64,000 nt of DNA from Xylaria sp. FL1777. Lineage: Eukaryota > Ascomycota > Sordariomycetes > Xylariales > Xylariaceae. The stretch lies in NCBI GenBank assembly GCA_022578965.1, contig MU400548.1, positions 284,500 through 348,499 of the forward strand, given 5' to 3'. The notes under the pieces were generated by a model. The model was not told the origin of the DNA. It saw only the letters and a program-made list of their open reading frames with translations, and searched no databases. The translations under genes were made by a program, and so were the position numbers. Shown here one piece after another: positions 1 to 10,139 of this stretch (positions are counted from its first letter, which is position 1; every line of letters starts with the position of its first letter).

Positions 1-100
1 CTGCGAAGTTGGGGTCCTTTTTGGCTCCGAGTTTCCGAGCAATCAAATTCCCATTCTTTTTGACGTCCGACTTCCCACCCTTAGAATTAGGGCTAGGAAC
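1..100 (-). CDS. Possible edge-truncated coding scrap
   Basis: A minus-strand frame stays open from base 100 to the window edge (33 codons). Its predicted residues are lysine- and glycine-rich, ending near ARKLGAKKDPNFA. An in-frame stop lies just upstream at 101-103, so if this is real the exon must begin at a splice acceptor within 90-100. Composition is normal for a fungal gene. No family is recognised and the frame is short enough to be chance. Confidence 0.2.
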
Positions 101-1146
101 TTATTGAGCTCTCTGTGCATTATTATACATTGCCATCTTTTGGTCTAAGCCTATATATTCGACTTGGAGGCTATAGCAATGTACCAGAGCAATATCTATC
201 AAAATAACATGAAATACTGTTGCTAATCACGCATTTCATTATTATTCCTACCATCTGTTCTCGTTCTAAGATCATCCTTTCCACTTTTCCGAAAATAGCC
301 ATTAGTTAATTTAATGATTTTGTTCTTTTCGACCCTGGAGCTAGTAGACTGGAATCGTCGTTCCACTCTAGTATGCATGGGATATTTGGAATCAACATAG
401 TAGATAAGTTTTGAATTCCAGCCTTAAGACCAGCTCCCCTCTCTTTAAGTGCACCACGAAACTACATTAAGAGGGTAGTAAGACGTTTATGTAGCTTTCA
501 CGTAATGTATTTATACCTACCTAGGTACCTACTTAATCAAAATTTAATTCTGGCACTACCTAGGTAGTTTTATGAATTTTTATCCCTGGCTATTCTCACT
601 CGGTGTATAGTTAGGCCATGCCCTTGTTCTATATAGCTATGCGACGATTTTATAAGCTGAGTCGATCTTAACGTTGAAAACTTGTCACGTTGGAGTGGAT
701 ACCGGCTCGGCTAAACCACTAGCCCGATGAGCCTATATATATTACGATCTTTTCATTTGTTTTACACTAGCTAGCTCTTAGAACTTAGATCTTCTAGAGA
801 CTGTTCCCATGAGTCCTTCTGGAGAGTGCACTGGTCAACTTCCATATGACTAAGCGTTTACACACCTAAACGCGACAAAACTAAACACAGCGAATTTTCT
901 TCATGGAGAATTCAGCTCTAGATGAGAGATGTTTTTAGGATAAATTCATTATTCTAGGCTATTCATGTATAGACTATTATTGCGGGTGCTGAACGCAAAC
1001 AAAATGGAAGCTGTATATCAATGTTATGAGCAGTTCTTCTATGGCATAAGTACTAAATGCAACGTATTATTATAAATCCCTTGTAGCGCATGGCCCGACC
1101 ATGTTGACATAGGCGTGACACCTCTTTCTACTACAAGTCAGCCTTT
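101..1146. other. Intergenic, no gene seen
   Basis: Moderately AT-rich sequence with frequent stops on both strands. I see no tRNA-like B box, no frame worth calling and no obvious repeat apart from short CCTAGGTA-like runs near 515-570. It lies downstream of the Fig1-type gene, so the first part left of 1147 probably holds that gene's 3' UTR and polyadenylation site, which cannot be placed exactly. Confidence 0.6.
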
Positions 1147-2279
1147 TCATTGTAGTGGCGGGTGTGCTGGAGCTAGCATAGCTATGGGTGGACCAGGTGC
1201 CGGTAACATACCCATCGGCGGGGCCGGTGCCGGTGGCATACCCATGGGAAGGGCCGGTGACGGTGTTGGTGCTATTAGTGGTGTTGGTGCTATTAATGGT
1301 GTTGGTGCTATTAATGGTGTTGGTGCTATTAGTGGTGTTGGTGCCGGCATCTGTGCTGATGTTGACACGGAAACCGGCACTGGTAGCATAGCTGTGGATA
1401 GGGTTGTTGCTGGTGCTGGTGCAGGCGCTGGTGGCATAACAAATGGCAGCGTTGGTGCCGGCATCCCAGCGAAAACTGGGATCTCTGGAGGTGGTGGATT
1501 TCTCGGAAACATTCCCGACACCGACCATTGGATCAGAGCCAGCAAGCCCACTATTGTCCATTGTAGCCCCTGGATAGGGCCGCCAGGAAGAATCTCAAGC
1601 TGAGGGGTTGGTCCAGACAAGGAAGTTGTTGTAAAATTCAAAGCATTAGCAGCCTGAGTGGTGGAATATGCTGCCGCTAGAGCAAGACCGAATGCGTATA
1701 ACAAGGTAACGGATAAGATAGACCTCACGAAAGGGGTGTCCGATGGAGACTTAGGTACCAAGCTCTTCATGGAACGCTTCATAAAAAGCATCAAGATAAT
1801 ACTTAAAAGGAATAACCCTGCTGAAGCCGCGAGCAAGGGGGAAAATATCTTCGTTTGGAAGACGTGGGCGGCTTTAAGCAGAGGATCCATGTCGTTAACA
1901 AAGCTGTCATCCAAGTTACTGCTGCCGCCGAGAAATAAATCCTCCAACTGGCTCTCTCCAAGCGAAAAGCTGGGCAAGCATTTCAAGTCCCTTCGAGACG
2001 GTTCCGACGCGCATAGTCCTATATAATTTTAGCTAAAATCTAAATAGTGGAAGAATGAATTTCAAGTAAAATATACCATAATAGCCAATCCTTACTTGCA
2101 CCGGTTGTGATTGATTGGTCTGAAGTTGAATAAGAAAGAGGTTAGGGATAGCTGGTGATGTCGACAAACACCCCACAAGGACAAGAACTAATATGATCCA
2201 TTAGTCTATCTTAATCTGTGTTAAATTGAAATTGCATACCGTACCGTAGAAGGTTAAAACTATCGCCGATAGGAGCCAT
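1147..2279 (-). CDS. Fig1-domain four-TM membrane protein (3 exons)
   Basis: Predicted structure is complement(join(1147..2018, 2077..2187, 2240..2279)), 340 residues, with introns of 58 and 52 bp. Splicing was chosen because it joins ...VRIGYYG to LCASEP, restoring the GYYGLC signature of the Fig1 family (calcium regulator and membrane-fusion proteins of mating and polarised growth; Sur7/claudin-like topology). Other family signs are an N-terminal hydrophobic stretch (about 10-20), GCLSTSPAIPNL (19-30), a second cysteine at 64, and TM segments near 109-130, 150-169 and 202-220. Residues 222-340 form a proline- and alanine-rich, probably cytoplasmic tail with APTPLI repeats. The first TM is short, so exon 1 is the least certain part: ATG at 2279, donor GTATGC at 2239. 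By family knowledge it would act at the plasma membrane; its actual role here is unknown. Fungi often carry several Fig1-like paralogues, so no symbol is given. Confidence 0.8.
1255..1344 (-). repeat. 18-bp coding minisatellite (APTPLI repeats)
   Basis: Four near-identical 18-bp units plus a degenerate fifth lie inside exon 3 of the Fig1-type gene. Each encodes the hexapeptide APTPLI (residues about 276-305). Unit length is a multiple of three, so copy-number change keeps the frame. The units also keep other frames open on both strands, which explains the overlapping false frames here. Confidence 0.9.
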
Positions 2280-2588
2280 GATAAAAATCTCATGTCTACG
2301 CGATCTTTACTCGATTAGTAACCTTAGGTCTATTCTGCATGGAATGACGTACCGAACGCATTATTATTTATGGACATCGTGTAAGCAATAAGATATCTCT
2401 GGAAGCTCGCGACGAAGTCAGGAAAGAAGTTTCCGGTGATAATAATAAATCTAGAGTAAATTCATAGAAGTGTGTAGTAAGTAGTATAAAGCAAAAAGAA
2501 ACCATCATGAACAGCAAAGGTGAGAGAAAGATCAGTCTTATATCTTCATGGACATATCATACACCGTCTTCTACCCAGCCGGTTTGAC

Positions 2589-2604
2589 GATAGCATATGC
2601 TATC
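2589..2604. repeat. Perfect 16-bp palindrome
   Basis: GATAGCATATGCTATC reads the same on both strands. It lies about 310 bp upstream of the Fig1-type start codon. It could be a site for a dimeric DNA-binding protein or simply chance. Confidence 0.5.
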
Positions 2605-3060
2605 TTCGCGTTTAATGACTATTGGTACGACTGCTCAATAAGCGCGCGTCTTGTTTGTTGGGAGAATACTTCCCTAAGTTAATCCACTTCTGTGATACAA
2701 GTATAGCCGTGACTAAAAACGGGATTGGTGGATAGAAATACCGACTAAATGGATGTATGGCCTTCGCCGGGCAGCAAGCGCTCGGGATACAAGCAAGCAG
2801 AAAAGATTATAGCGAGGACCGATGTCGGGTTGTACAGAAAAAGAGGATGGTCGATAAAAGGTATAGGCATAGTACATATGGCCATGATTAGGCAATTCAA
2901 TTCACCCTTTTCGTGTTAGGTATGTTATAGACGAGGCGAATAAAAATGAGATGGAACTTAGTAGTCAGTCTAACGTAAACTAATACTCTTTTGTCCCCGC
3001 AAAGGAGAGTTTCATGGTGTCTATATATCGGGGCGCTACAAGTATTCAACAAACAGTGAT

Positions 3061-3215
3061 ACTATATAATAGCATTAATTATATAATTTTAATAAATAAT
3101 TCTTTTTTTATTATTATAAGTTGTTTAAATATATTTGCTAAATAAATTTAAGCTAGCTTTTTTTTTTATATTTATTATAAATTAAAGCTTTTTAATAAAA
3201 AATTATTATATTTAT
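3061..3215. other. Small AT-rich islet
   Basis: About 155 bp are almost free of G and C, sharply bounded by normal sequence on both sides. Composition and word use (AGCTAG, AAGCTTTTTAA, TTATTATA) match the large AT block to the right. It is probably a mutated transposon scrap; no source element was identified. Confidence 0.5.
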
Positions 3216-3403
3216 GGTACTGGCTATTGTAGTGGTTATTGGTATGGCCATTGGTCTGGTTATTGTATTGGTTTTATTGTATTATAGTATTGTGGCAGTT
3301 GGTGGTGTGGGTGGCCCAGTCACATGACCTATGACCTATGGACCCCTAAAAGGTCTTGACCATGGCAGCTTAGCTGGCCATGTTCTCTTTACTTCTTCAC
3401 CTT

Positions 3404-3445
3404 ATAATTAAAGTGTATTGCCAAGTCAATGCTACATGACATATG
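3404..3445 (+). repeat. Dispersed short repeat, copy 1
   Basis: Begins TATAATTAAAGTGTATTGCC and continues through CAAGTCAATGCTACATGACA. A related sequence occurs on the opposite strand at 11,655-11,700, with a 6-bp insertion after AAAGTGTA. The two copies face each other across the gene segment and may be termini of one repeat family. Confidence 0.5.
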
Positions 3446-4692
3446 CATGGTGCGCCGTCGTGACACTAGTTTATTAAACTGCCCTTGGTTATAAGCGATA
3501 TTGTATCGCCGGTCTTAGGCACTCTTCTTTTACAAGTCCTGGTCGCTAAATTCTTTTATCAGTAATAGTGCTAATGGCCGAAACTGCGCTCCAGGAAGGC
3601 TTAGAAGCCTGTAAAATCACGTGACCGGCAGAAGAAGTAGGGACCGCCACTACTGTTAGCTTCATTCTCGGTTTAGTTTAGATAGGTGTCTGCTATATAG
3701 TATCGAGTGCGCCTATTACTTTGTATTGTGTGATCCCTGCAGATACGGGGGCTCCTATAAAGCCTGAAGATTTACCATAGACTATCACTAACTCAGTCTG
3801 GCCGAGTCGACGATCTAAGGCGCCTCAGAGTTTTGCTATTCGGGTTCTGGGACCTGAGCTTGCCTCTTGTGTAGCATATTTATCAAAATCATTGGTCAGA
3901 AATGGTTGGCTATTACATATAAATAAATATCCAACAAGCCACAACTGGCTGGGATGTGTTGTTTGCACTGCGGTATAACAACAGCACCTTGCAATCCCGG
4001 TCCCGACATTGTGTACACTAAGGCCCACAACTCCGTATAGGTTAGCTAGGGGCAAGGGATAAAAAAGAGCAGTCGTTTCATGTGCTAGAAGCAATCATAG
4101 TGCGCAAGCTTCTACCCTGTTACCCGGCGGTTGTCACACATCGTTTTTCTTGGTTCATTCTTCCGGGCTAGAGCACAAAATGATCACGCATGACCCAATG
4201 GCAGTTGATCCATGCTAAGAAGATAGTCTACCTTAGGATTGCTGATCACCAATATAAAATTCCTAAGTAAACCAGTCGTGATATAAGTGAAATAATTGGG
4301 GCCTGGACAATGTTAGTAGTAGGAGCATGAAACGATCTTCCTAGAATAAAATACAACACTAATGGTAGGGCTGCTATTTATTGTTCTTGCAGTGGGAGTA
4401 TTCCGTTCTAGTTGGGAATGTGCCGTTCAATATAACGACTACGAGCATCGGATTATTGCGAGATTGACGGGTTCACTTGATTTAAGAGGGCAGTGGTTGT
4501 AAATAGCGGAAACAAATTGCTCATTCTATGCTTTTGTTGTTTTCGGTCACTCTTGCCTCATTTAAATTATAAATATCTATAATCCAGAGTGCTACATTGG
4601 ATCTAGCTATCTGAACCTCAATTTGAACTAGGAAGAGATTTTCTTGACCACGACTTAAACGGATCATAGTACTTACTAATATCAGCTGAAGC

Positions 4693-6549
4693 TTATTGCT
4701 GGCGTGAAGCATGCTCCGTGAGCAGGGAACCCACCTCTCCTCGAGCCAAAGTATCGTGGGACTGATTCTGTGTTGAGCAACTATCGGCATTGTTGCCATG
4801 ATGAGTAGTAGAGTCCCTAGATTGATTTTGCAGTTCACAATCAGTCTTTTCTCGAGGAGCTGTTAATCTAAGTTTATGGAGTTGCTCAGTGAGTGATGCG
4901 GCGTCAATCCTAGCTGCCCTTTCTGGATTCAAGGCTTTGCCAACAATGAGCGCTAACTCCGTATCTCCGCGTAATAGAAACTTTGCTCGTTGACCTGTAA
5001 TAAAATTGATCCAGGTATCCATTCTCTGTATGGCTGCTTCGTGGGGACCAGTGGGAGTCGCTCCCGGAATGATGTCTGCAACCTGCCAGCCTTTGAATGT
5101 TTTCTCAGGTAAACGGATATAGCCGAGAAGCCATAGCATAACAACGCCAAGTGCCCAAATATCAGACTCTGGTCCCTCAAGCCTGCTATTTTCCAGGTAT
5201 TCAGGGGGCAAGTACCAGGGTGTGCCACAGCCTTTACTGACGACCGAATTAACGAACGGGAAACTCAGGCCAAAGTCGATTAAGACCGCCCCCCTCGCAT
5301 GGTTGTAAAGTACATTCCCTGGCTTGACATCCCCGTGTACAATTTTTTTACTGTGCACGTGAGAAAGTGCTGAAGCTAAGTTCTCCATAATTCTCAGCGC
5401 ATCTTCGTAATTGCCCGTAAAATGAGCCTCGGAGTTGATCTGGTCCGATAGTGTCTTAGCATCGATATACTCGAGGTATAGACTATGAAAACGGGCATCC
5501 ATCCCCAACAATTTTACGATAGAGGGCTATGCCGGAACAGTTAGCATCTAGTCAAGAGAAAAACACGTGTATTTAGCACTTACATGATCGAAGCAGCCAT
5601 GAATAGTGTATTCTTGTATCCACCGCTTAGCGACATTGATTCTAAATTTTTCGCCACGGCTAGCCTTTGTCACCTTCACGACAATGTCCTTGCCAGGAGC
5701 CGATGAATGCTTCGCTCGCCAAACAGAAGTCTGTTGATTTTCAAGAATGGTACCAAGATGTGTGAGCCAGTAACCATTCTCCAGTGATCCGACACGGATT
5801 CTCATTCCCTTCTCGAGTTTAACTAAGGCATTGCCGCCTGAAACAGCCAGCGGAGATTTCGATAACGTGATTCCTCGACCATCGCTTGTCTTGAGCTTCT
5901 TGCACGGGCTTTCATCAGCTGGGGCAGAACGTTTAACGGACAAGCTGGAGCGAGTCAGCCAGTCCCGACGTTTCAATACTTGAACCTCCATGAGAGACTC
6001 CCCATCAAATGTAAGGTCCCAAATTCCTAGAGAAAGCAGGATACTTTGATTTGGCGATACCGGATAGAGCATCTTGCTACCAGGCTTAGAAGCTGTAAAT
6101 GGTCGGAATGAGTTGTTGTAAAATACAACATAGTCCTGTGCAGGGTCAAAAAAGAAACGACAGACGGCGTCATGATGAAAGATGGTACATCCGATATCTT
6201 CGGGACCTGGTGCAACAACAAGGACGCTCGCCGAGCCTGATTTATCCTTCATTTTCACATCAACCCACGGTCCATACTGCCCAGTCCCATTATATGGACC
6301 AATGTTTAATCCCTTAACCTTAGGGTACAAAAGCATGCGGGCACCCTCAAGCTCTGCGGACTTGGGATCTCGACTCAAAGTGGTCCAGTCTAGAGTTGCG
6401 CTTGGTTGTCCCACACGTGGTTGCCTTGCTCTCGGAAAGGTTTCGAGTCGTCCTTCAACGTATCCTGGAGGAAATGCTTGTGTGGGATCTGGACTATCAT
6501 CTGCGGATAGATCTCTTGAGAGTAGTTGTGGTACAAAGTCGCTGGCCAT
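4693..6549 (-). CDS. Protein kinase with long N-terminal region (2 exons)
   Basis: Complement(join(4693..5526, 5584..6549)), 599 residues, with one 57-bp intron (GTAAGT donor, TGCTAAC branch site, CATAG acceptor). The join reads CFDH-PSIVKLLG, typical of kinase subdomains III-IV. The kinase domain runs about 258-535. It shows a weak glycine loop (GTILENQQTSVWRA, near 266-279), K292 in VVKV as the ATP lysine, E313 in helix C, a catalytic loop HGDVKPGN (D388, N393), DFG (406-408), a GTPWYLPPE activation segment (E431) and SDIWALG (D444). The loop has HGD instead of HRD, so it is probably not regulated through the classical RD arginine. All catalytic residues are present, so it should be active. 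Residues 75-195 resemble a forkhead-associated fold (weak inference); 205-222 is a basic, NLS-like KR/KK stretch. The C-terminal 60 residues are polar and low in complexity. Substrate is unknown. Confidence 0.88.
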
Positions 6550-7116
6550 GCTATAAGTTGTTCCTATGAGTGAGCGGAATTCTTGAGTACGTCAATTGAA
6601 AGTCGAAGGATAGTGTGAGAGCTTACCTAGGACGGGGAAGCTAGGCCATCCTTTTAATAAAATATGCGAGATTACAGAGCAATCATGTCAAGGTTATTAA
6701 AGCAAGGCAGAGCTGTGTGCTACATATTGCTATTGTTGGCATCATTATTTGACATCTGTGACAGTCCATCACAGCGTATGGTCAAGGGCAAAAGGTCAGA
6801 TAAGCAAGGGATCATTCATGGGATGCAGCTAGCCAACCATTTAGCTGTGCTGAAAGTTTTGGCGCTGTGTTCTCCGCTCTGTAAGACATTTCATGTTGGA
6901 AGATGATAGCCAGTGACTTCTTTCAAACGGCCTGTATCACAAAACCCCACAAAAATTAAAGGAGCCAAGCAGACCTCAAAAGCTGTCGTACTTTTCTCCT
7001 CTCGTCTCCCCATCTCTTGCAATACTTGGTTCGCCGGTTAATTTTGAATTCGACTGAACTCCTTTATCCAATTTCACCAATTTTTCATTATCTGATCCTT
7101 TTCATAATATTTCAGT
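6550..7116. promoter_or_regulatory. Divergent promoter region, kinase / 7117 gene
   Basis: This 567-bp gap lies between two divergent start codons. Near 6990-7020 is a pyrimidine-rich run (TTTTCTCCTCTCGTCTCCCC), a common core-promoter feature in filamentous fungi, placed about 100 bp before the plus-strand start. TTTCAG immediately precedes that start after a T-rich tract, so a 5' UTR intron is possible. An open frame at 6664-6906 looks non-coding. Confidence 0.45.
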
Positions 7117-8001
7117 ATGAGTCACCGAGAAGATTCCACGATCGAAGGCCACCTGCAGTTTCACACCCCGGAGCTGAACTCAGAATCCGAAGAGTGGGAA
7201 TGGCCATTCTGGAAATTCGGCTACACCAATCCGAATGTGCTTTTCAAAGATTTACACGCCGAATACAATTCAATTCGATTTGCAATCCAGGACCCCTATG
7301 GATGGCATTCCGACGTTTGCGAAACAGCCCATCTTGCAGATACCAAGGAACAGTTTTTGGCCCTACTTAGAAAGCGGCAAGACGAACGTTTCCAGGAGTT
7401 GAAGAAAGCATGGGATAAGATATCAATATTACTGATTGCGGAGTCTGATCGGTGGGAAATCCCGAGGACGAGAAGTGACTTGTGGCTGCGTTTCATACGC
7501 ATCACTCGTCACTTCTCATATGATGCGCTTGTCGGATATTTTGGCGCATATCTCAAAGAGCCGACCGAGCCGAGAACTCCTAAAACGCCCGTGGAGCCAG
7601 AATATTCAGAAGAATATAAGAGGAGACAAGAACAGGCCAGGCGCGAAATTGAGGAGCAGGCCACTATAATTGAGACGGAGCCGGAGAACCACGGCACAGG
7701 GCCCTCGGATTCCACAGTTGAGGATGGAATGCAACAAAGACAGATTGCGCTTGAAAGCGAAGAACACACCAATATAAATGAGACGAGGCCTAAGCAGTAT
7801 CATCCAATACCCAACATGGTGGATAGAGCCACACAGACAAGTACAGCAACAGCGGCATCCAAAAAGACACCAAGCCCAGCAGGTGCAAGCCCGAGTAAAA
7901 TAGTAAAGAGGCAAACACGGCGAAGCAAACCTACGAGAAACAACCCAGAAGGTTTACGAAGAAGTGCTCGTTTACAACAACGAGCTGGACGTGGCAGCTA
8001 G
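7117..8001 (+). CDS. Hypothetical charged protein, 294 aa
   Basis: Single open frame starting CAGTATGAGT after a pyrimidine-rich leader. I do not recognise a family. The N-terminal part (about 20-150) looks globular: it is rich in Trp, Phe and Tyr (EEWEWPFWKFGY near 25-36) and contains predicted helices (RKRQDERFQELKKAWDKI near 85-102). Residues 155-180 are acidic and charged. From about 190 onward the protein is polar and low in complexity. It ends with a strongly basic tail (KRQTRRSKPTRNN, then RRSARLQQR) resembling nuclear-localisation or DNA-contacting tails. There is no signal peptide or TM segment. A nuclear location is inferred from the tail only. It is divergent from the kinase gene and may share its promoter region. 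Confidence 0.7.
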   Translation: MSHREDSTIEGHLQFHTPELNSESEEWEWPFWKFGYTNPNVLFKDLHAEYNSIRFAIQDPYGWHSDVCETAHLADTKEQFLALLRKRQDERFQELKKAWDKISILLIAESDRWEIPRTRSDLWLRFIRITRHFSYDALVGYFGAYLKEPTEPRTPKTPVEPEYSEEYKRRQEQARREIEEQATIIETEPENHGTGPSDSTVEDGMQQRQIALESEEHTNINETRPKQYHPIPNMVDRATQTSTATAASKKTPSPAGASPSKIVKRQTRRSKPTRNNPEGLRRSARLQQRAGRGS

Positions 8002-9110
8002 TGTGGATCTGACCAGTTGATTGCACTAGTGGGCGCTAACTTGCTGGGCGAGACGCGGCGACGCGACGGAGGCAACAGTAATAGATGCTGTTAGTGATCA
8101 ATTCCAATGCGCCGGGCCTGATTGAAGCGCCTGGGCTGGGAAGTTGCCTGGGAGCTAATGCGTATAATAACTCTACTCAAATTTGCTATTATATTCTTAA
8201 AGAGAGGAAGAAGTTTAAAAACAAAAAGAAGACTCCTGGCTTTAATCAACATTTGTTTTTGCTACGATACTTTAAGAAGCGCAAGGGCTACAATGTCTTT
8301 TGTTTTTCTCTATTAGCTTTTAGATATTTGACCGAAATGATAGTTAAAGTAGCGATCAATAATTCAGTGATAAACGATCAGCTAATAGATGCAAGTCTGC
8401 ATGCATAGCATCAACATGGGCTGGGGAACCAATATACCCACATCTTTTTCCTGTTGTCTTCGTGGAAACATCTAGAGGGCATATAAGTTATCACGTTCTA
8501 ATCACACTTACAGTCAAAATTTCGGGGTCTACCTTGTTTCTCAGCAGCAGCGCACTTTTCTTTGTCCGAGGTTAACGTTTTCATGCCTTCCCGCGGGTAG
8601 CGATTCTACCCTTCGGCACTTAGAGGGCAACGTGACTATACAATATCAGAGATGTCAATGAAAATTTTTAAAAAACGCCACAATTTCTGAACATTACCAG
8701 CAGTAGTCAACGTGCCCGTGCCCTCTTCCCGAAGATAGGAGGCTATTGTGAAAATGGAAAGTGTTGATGCAGGTAACCCGAAGTCTGCATATGCTCGTCA
8801 TGCTAAAATCCTTCAAGTGAAAATCCCGAGCCCAAATGTCTGGAGACCTTCTTAGGTGAGCATACCTTGCATAGTTAGCTTTTTTTGTAGTATCAACATC
8901 ACATTTGATTCGTCAGATTAATCATGACACCTGGCCTGAACCCTTGACTCTGCAATCTTATAACAACAATTTTCCTTGATTTCCACCGCTCTTTATGAAT
9001 GAAGCCTTCGTCGACTCCATCACACATCATAACCTACATGACCTTTTAATTTCCTATCATGAGCCCGCTAGCTTCTCTTCTTAGGCCAATTAAATTCCTG
9101 CCGATCCACA
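8002..9110. other. Intergenic, possible relic at 8085-8408
   Basis: There is no convincing gene. At 8160-8400 the sequence turns AT-rich and overlapping short frames stay open on the plus strand (lysine-rich, no domain), which suggests a decayed element rather than a gene. A hairpin lies at 8595-8611. The last 150 bp before 9111 are C- and T-rich with ACATCATAACC-like words and probably form the cupin promoter. Confidence 0.5.
8595..8611. repeat. Short perfect hairpin
   Basis: GGGTAG and CTACCC are separated by a 5-nt loop, in a locally GC-rich pocket. Function unknown; it may be chance. Confidence 0.35.
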
Positions 9111-9845
9111 ATGGATTCGCGCATCACGCGTCCGGGTCCTGGCTCCGTAACTTTTGACCTCTCCAACCCCGCCCATACAGTCATCACCCTTCCGCCAGAC
9201 TCGACGTGGTCTTCGGGTCTGCACTTCCACATATCGCACAATGAGTATCTCGTCGTGCAGCGTGGGTCCGTGCGCGTGCGGCGCAACTCCAAGGTGCAGA
9301 TTGTGACCGTCCGCTGCGGCGACGCCCCCATTGAGATCGCGGTCCCGCGCGGCGTCTGGCACGAGTGGGGGCGCGCGCGGCCTGACTCTCTAGACTCGGA
9401 CTGCTGCCTCGCTCAGGAGGACGTCGTGGTGGCCGAGCGCACTGATCCCGCCGACGGCGAAAAGACACTCTTCTTCTGGAATCTCAACGGTACCATCATG
9501 CAGCAGCCGCCCCGATGGCTGTTACCGAGGAGACTGTGGGGATGGTGGGTGACGCTGCAACTGTTCGTCATCTTTTCTGAGCTGGATAATGTGCCGATCA
9601 TGTTAGATGTGAAGGGATTGGCGGCGCAGGCGCAGCTGCGGGGCGCAGCATGCAGGCTTATGGGTGAGGTATGCGTGGAGCGGTGGGAGAGGGCCGTGGA
9701 TGAGGGCTGGTCATTGTTTGTACTCTGGGTCGCACATCTGGTCGGGCGTATGTTGGGCATGACGGCCATACGGCGCGAATTCATGCCGGAGGATGCGTAT
9801 AGACGGTGGGCGGCAAGCAAAGAGGCGCAAAAGAAGGGGATGTGA
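9111..9845 (+). CDS. Cupin-domain protein with hydrophobic C-terminal half
   Basis: Single exon, 244 residues. Both cupin motifs are visible: GLHFHISHNEYLVVQRG gives H38, H40 and E45 of motif 1, and GDAPIEIAVPRGVWHEW gives G70, P79, G81 and H84 of motif 2. The metal ligands (H, H, E, H) are therefore all present; the usual terminal Asn of motif 2 is missing. The inter-motif spacing is short, as in small RmlC-like cupins. Residues 135-165 and 198-218 are hydrophobic and rich in Trp, Leu and Val, and could be membrane-associated helices, which is unusual for a small cupin. Small fungal cupins include dioxygenases, isomerases and binding proteins, and some lie in metabolite clusters; no such cluster is visible here. 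The gene is clearly GC-richer than its surroundings, with many G/C third positions. It is convergent with the gene ending at 10,140. The reaction is unknown. Confidence 0.82.
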   Translation: MDSRITRPGPGSVTFDLSNPAHTVITLPPDSTWSSGLHFHISHNEYLVVQRGSVRVRRNSKVQIVTVRCGDAPIEIAVPRGVWHEWGRARPDSLDSDCCLAQEDVVVAERTDPADGEKTLFFWNLNGTIMQQPPRWLLPRRLWGWWVTLQLFVIFSELDNVPIMLDVKGLAAQAQLRGAACRLMGEVCVERWERAVDEGWSLFVLWVAHLVGRMLGMTAIRREFMPEDAYRRWAASKEAQKKGM

Positions 9846-10139
9846 CTGATGAGTGAGGAGTCGAACGGTACGCCACTGTTGTTTTATTGAAGGTTATCAC
9901 CTTACCTATCAACCACCTCCCCTGCTAGCGACTCGGGATCCACGTAAGACACCCTACGTTTTATTTCACTCTTTCCGCCTTTCCTTCAAACAAGAGTATT
10001 GAAATAAAAACAACGGTCAACGCATAAAAAGCTCTCAATTTGCATAGGATTTATGGGTGTGTTAATCAAAATCAAAATATTCCGTGTGTTTTAAAGCTTA
10101 TGAGTGTATTCAAAAGTGACCGTGATTTCCAAGTTGCTC
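9846..10139. other. Convergent intergenic gap
   Basis: This gap of 294 bp separates the 3' ends of two convergent genes. It contains AATAAA-like words on the plus strand (near 10,001) that could serve polyadenylation. No gene is seen. Confidence 0.5.

Larger units (their letters stand above)
2280..4692. other. Long intergenic region with short relics
   Basis: There is no convincing gene in 2.4 kb. The right part lies downstream of the kinase gene and the left part upstream of the Fig1-type gene. It holds a perfect 16-bp palindrome (2589-2604), an AT-rich islet (3061-3215), a low-complexity TTGGT/ATTGG stretch (about 3216-3305) and a 40-bp sequence that recurs inverted near 11,660-11,700. Two open frames (2713-2895 and 3825-4094, minus) lack domain, composition or splice support. 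Confidence 0.55.

Noticed and set aside
2713..2895. 60-codon minus-strand open frame
   Set aside because: No domain, no conserved-looking composition, no splice context; consistent with chance in intergenic DNA.
3825..4094. 89-codon minus-strand open frame
   Set aside because: Composition is not protein-like beyond chance, no recognisable motif and no supporting promoter or intron signals.
6664..6906. 80-codon plus-strand frame between kinase and the 7117 gene
   Set aside because: It lies in the divergent promoter interval; it has a hydrophobic stretch but no family resemblance and starts close to the neighbouring promoter.
8085..8408. Overlapping plus-strand frames in AT-leaning sequence
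   Set aside because: Two frames are open at once and are lysine-rich because of A-rich DNA; more likely a decayed element than a gene.
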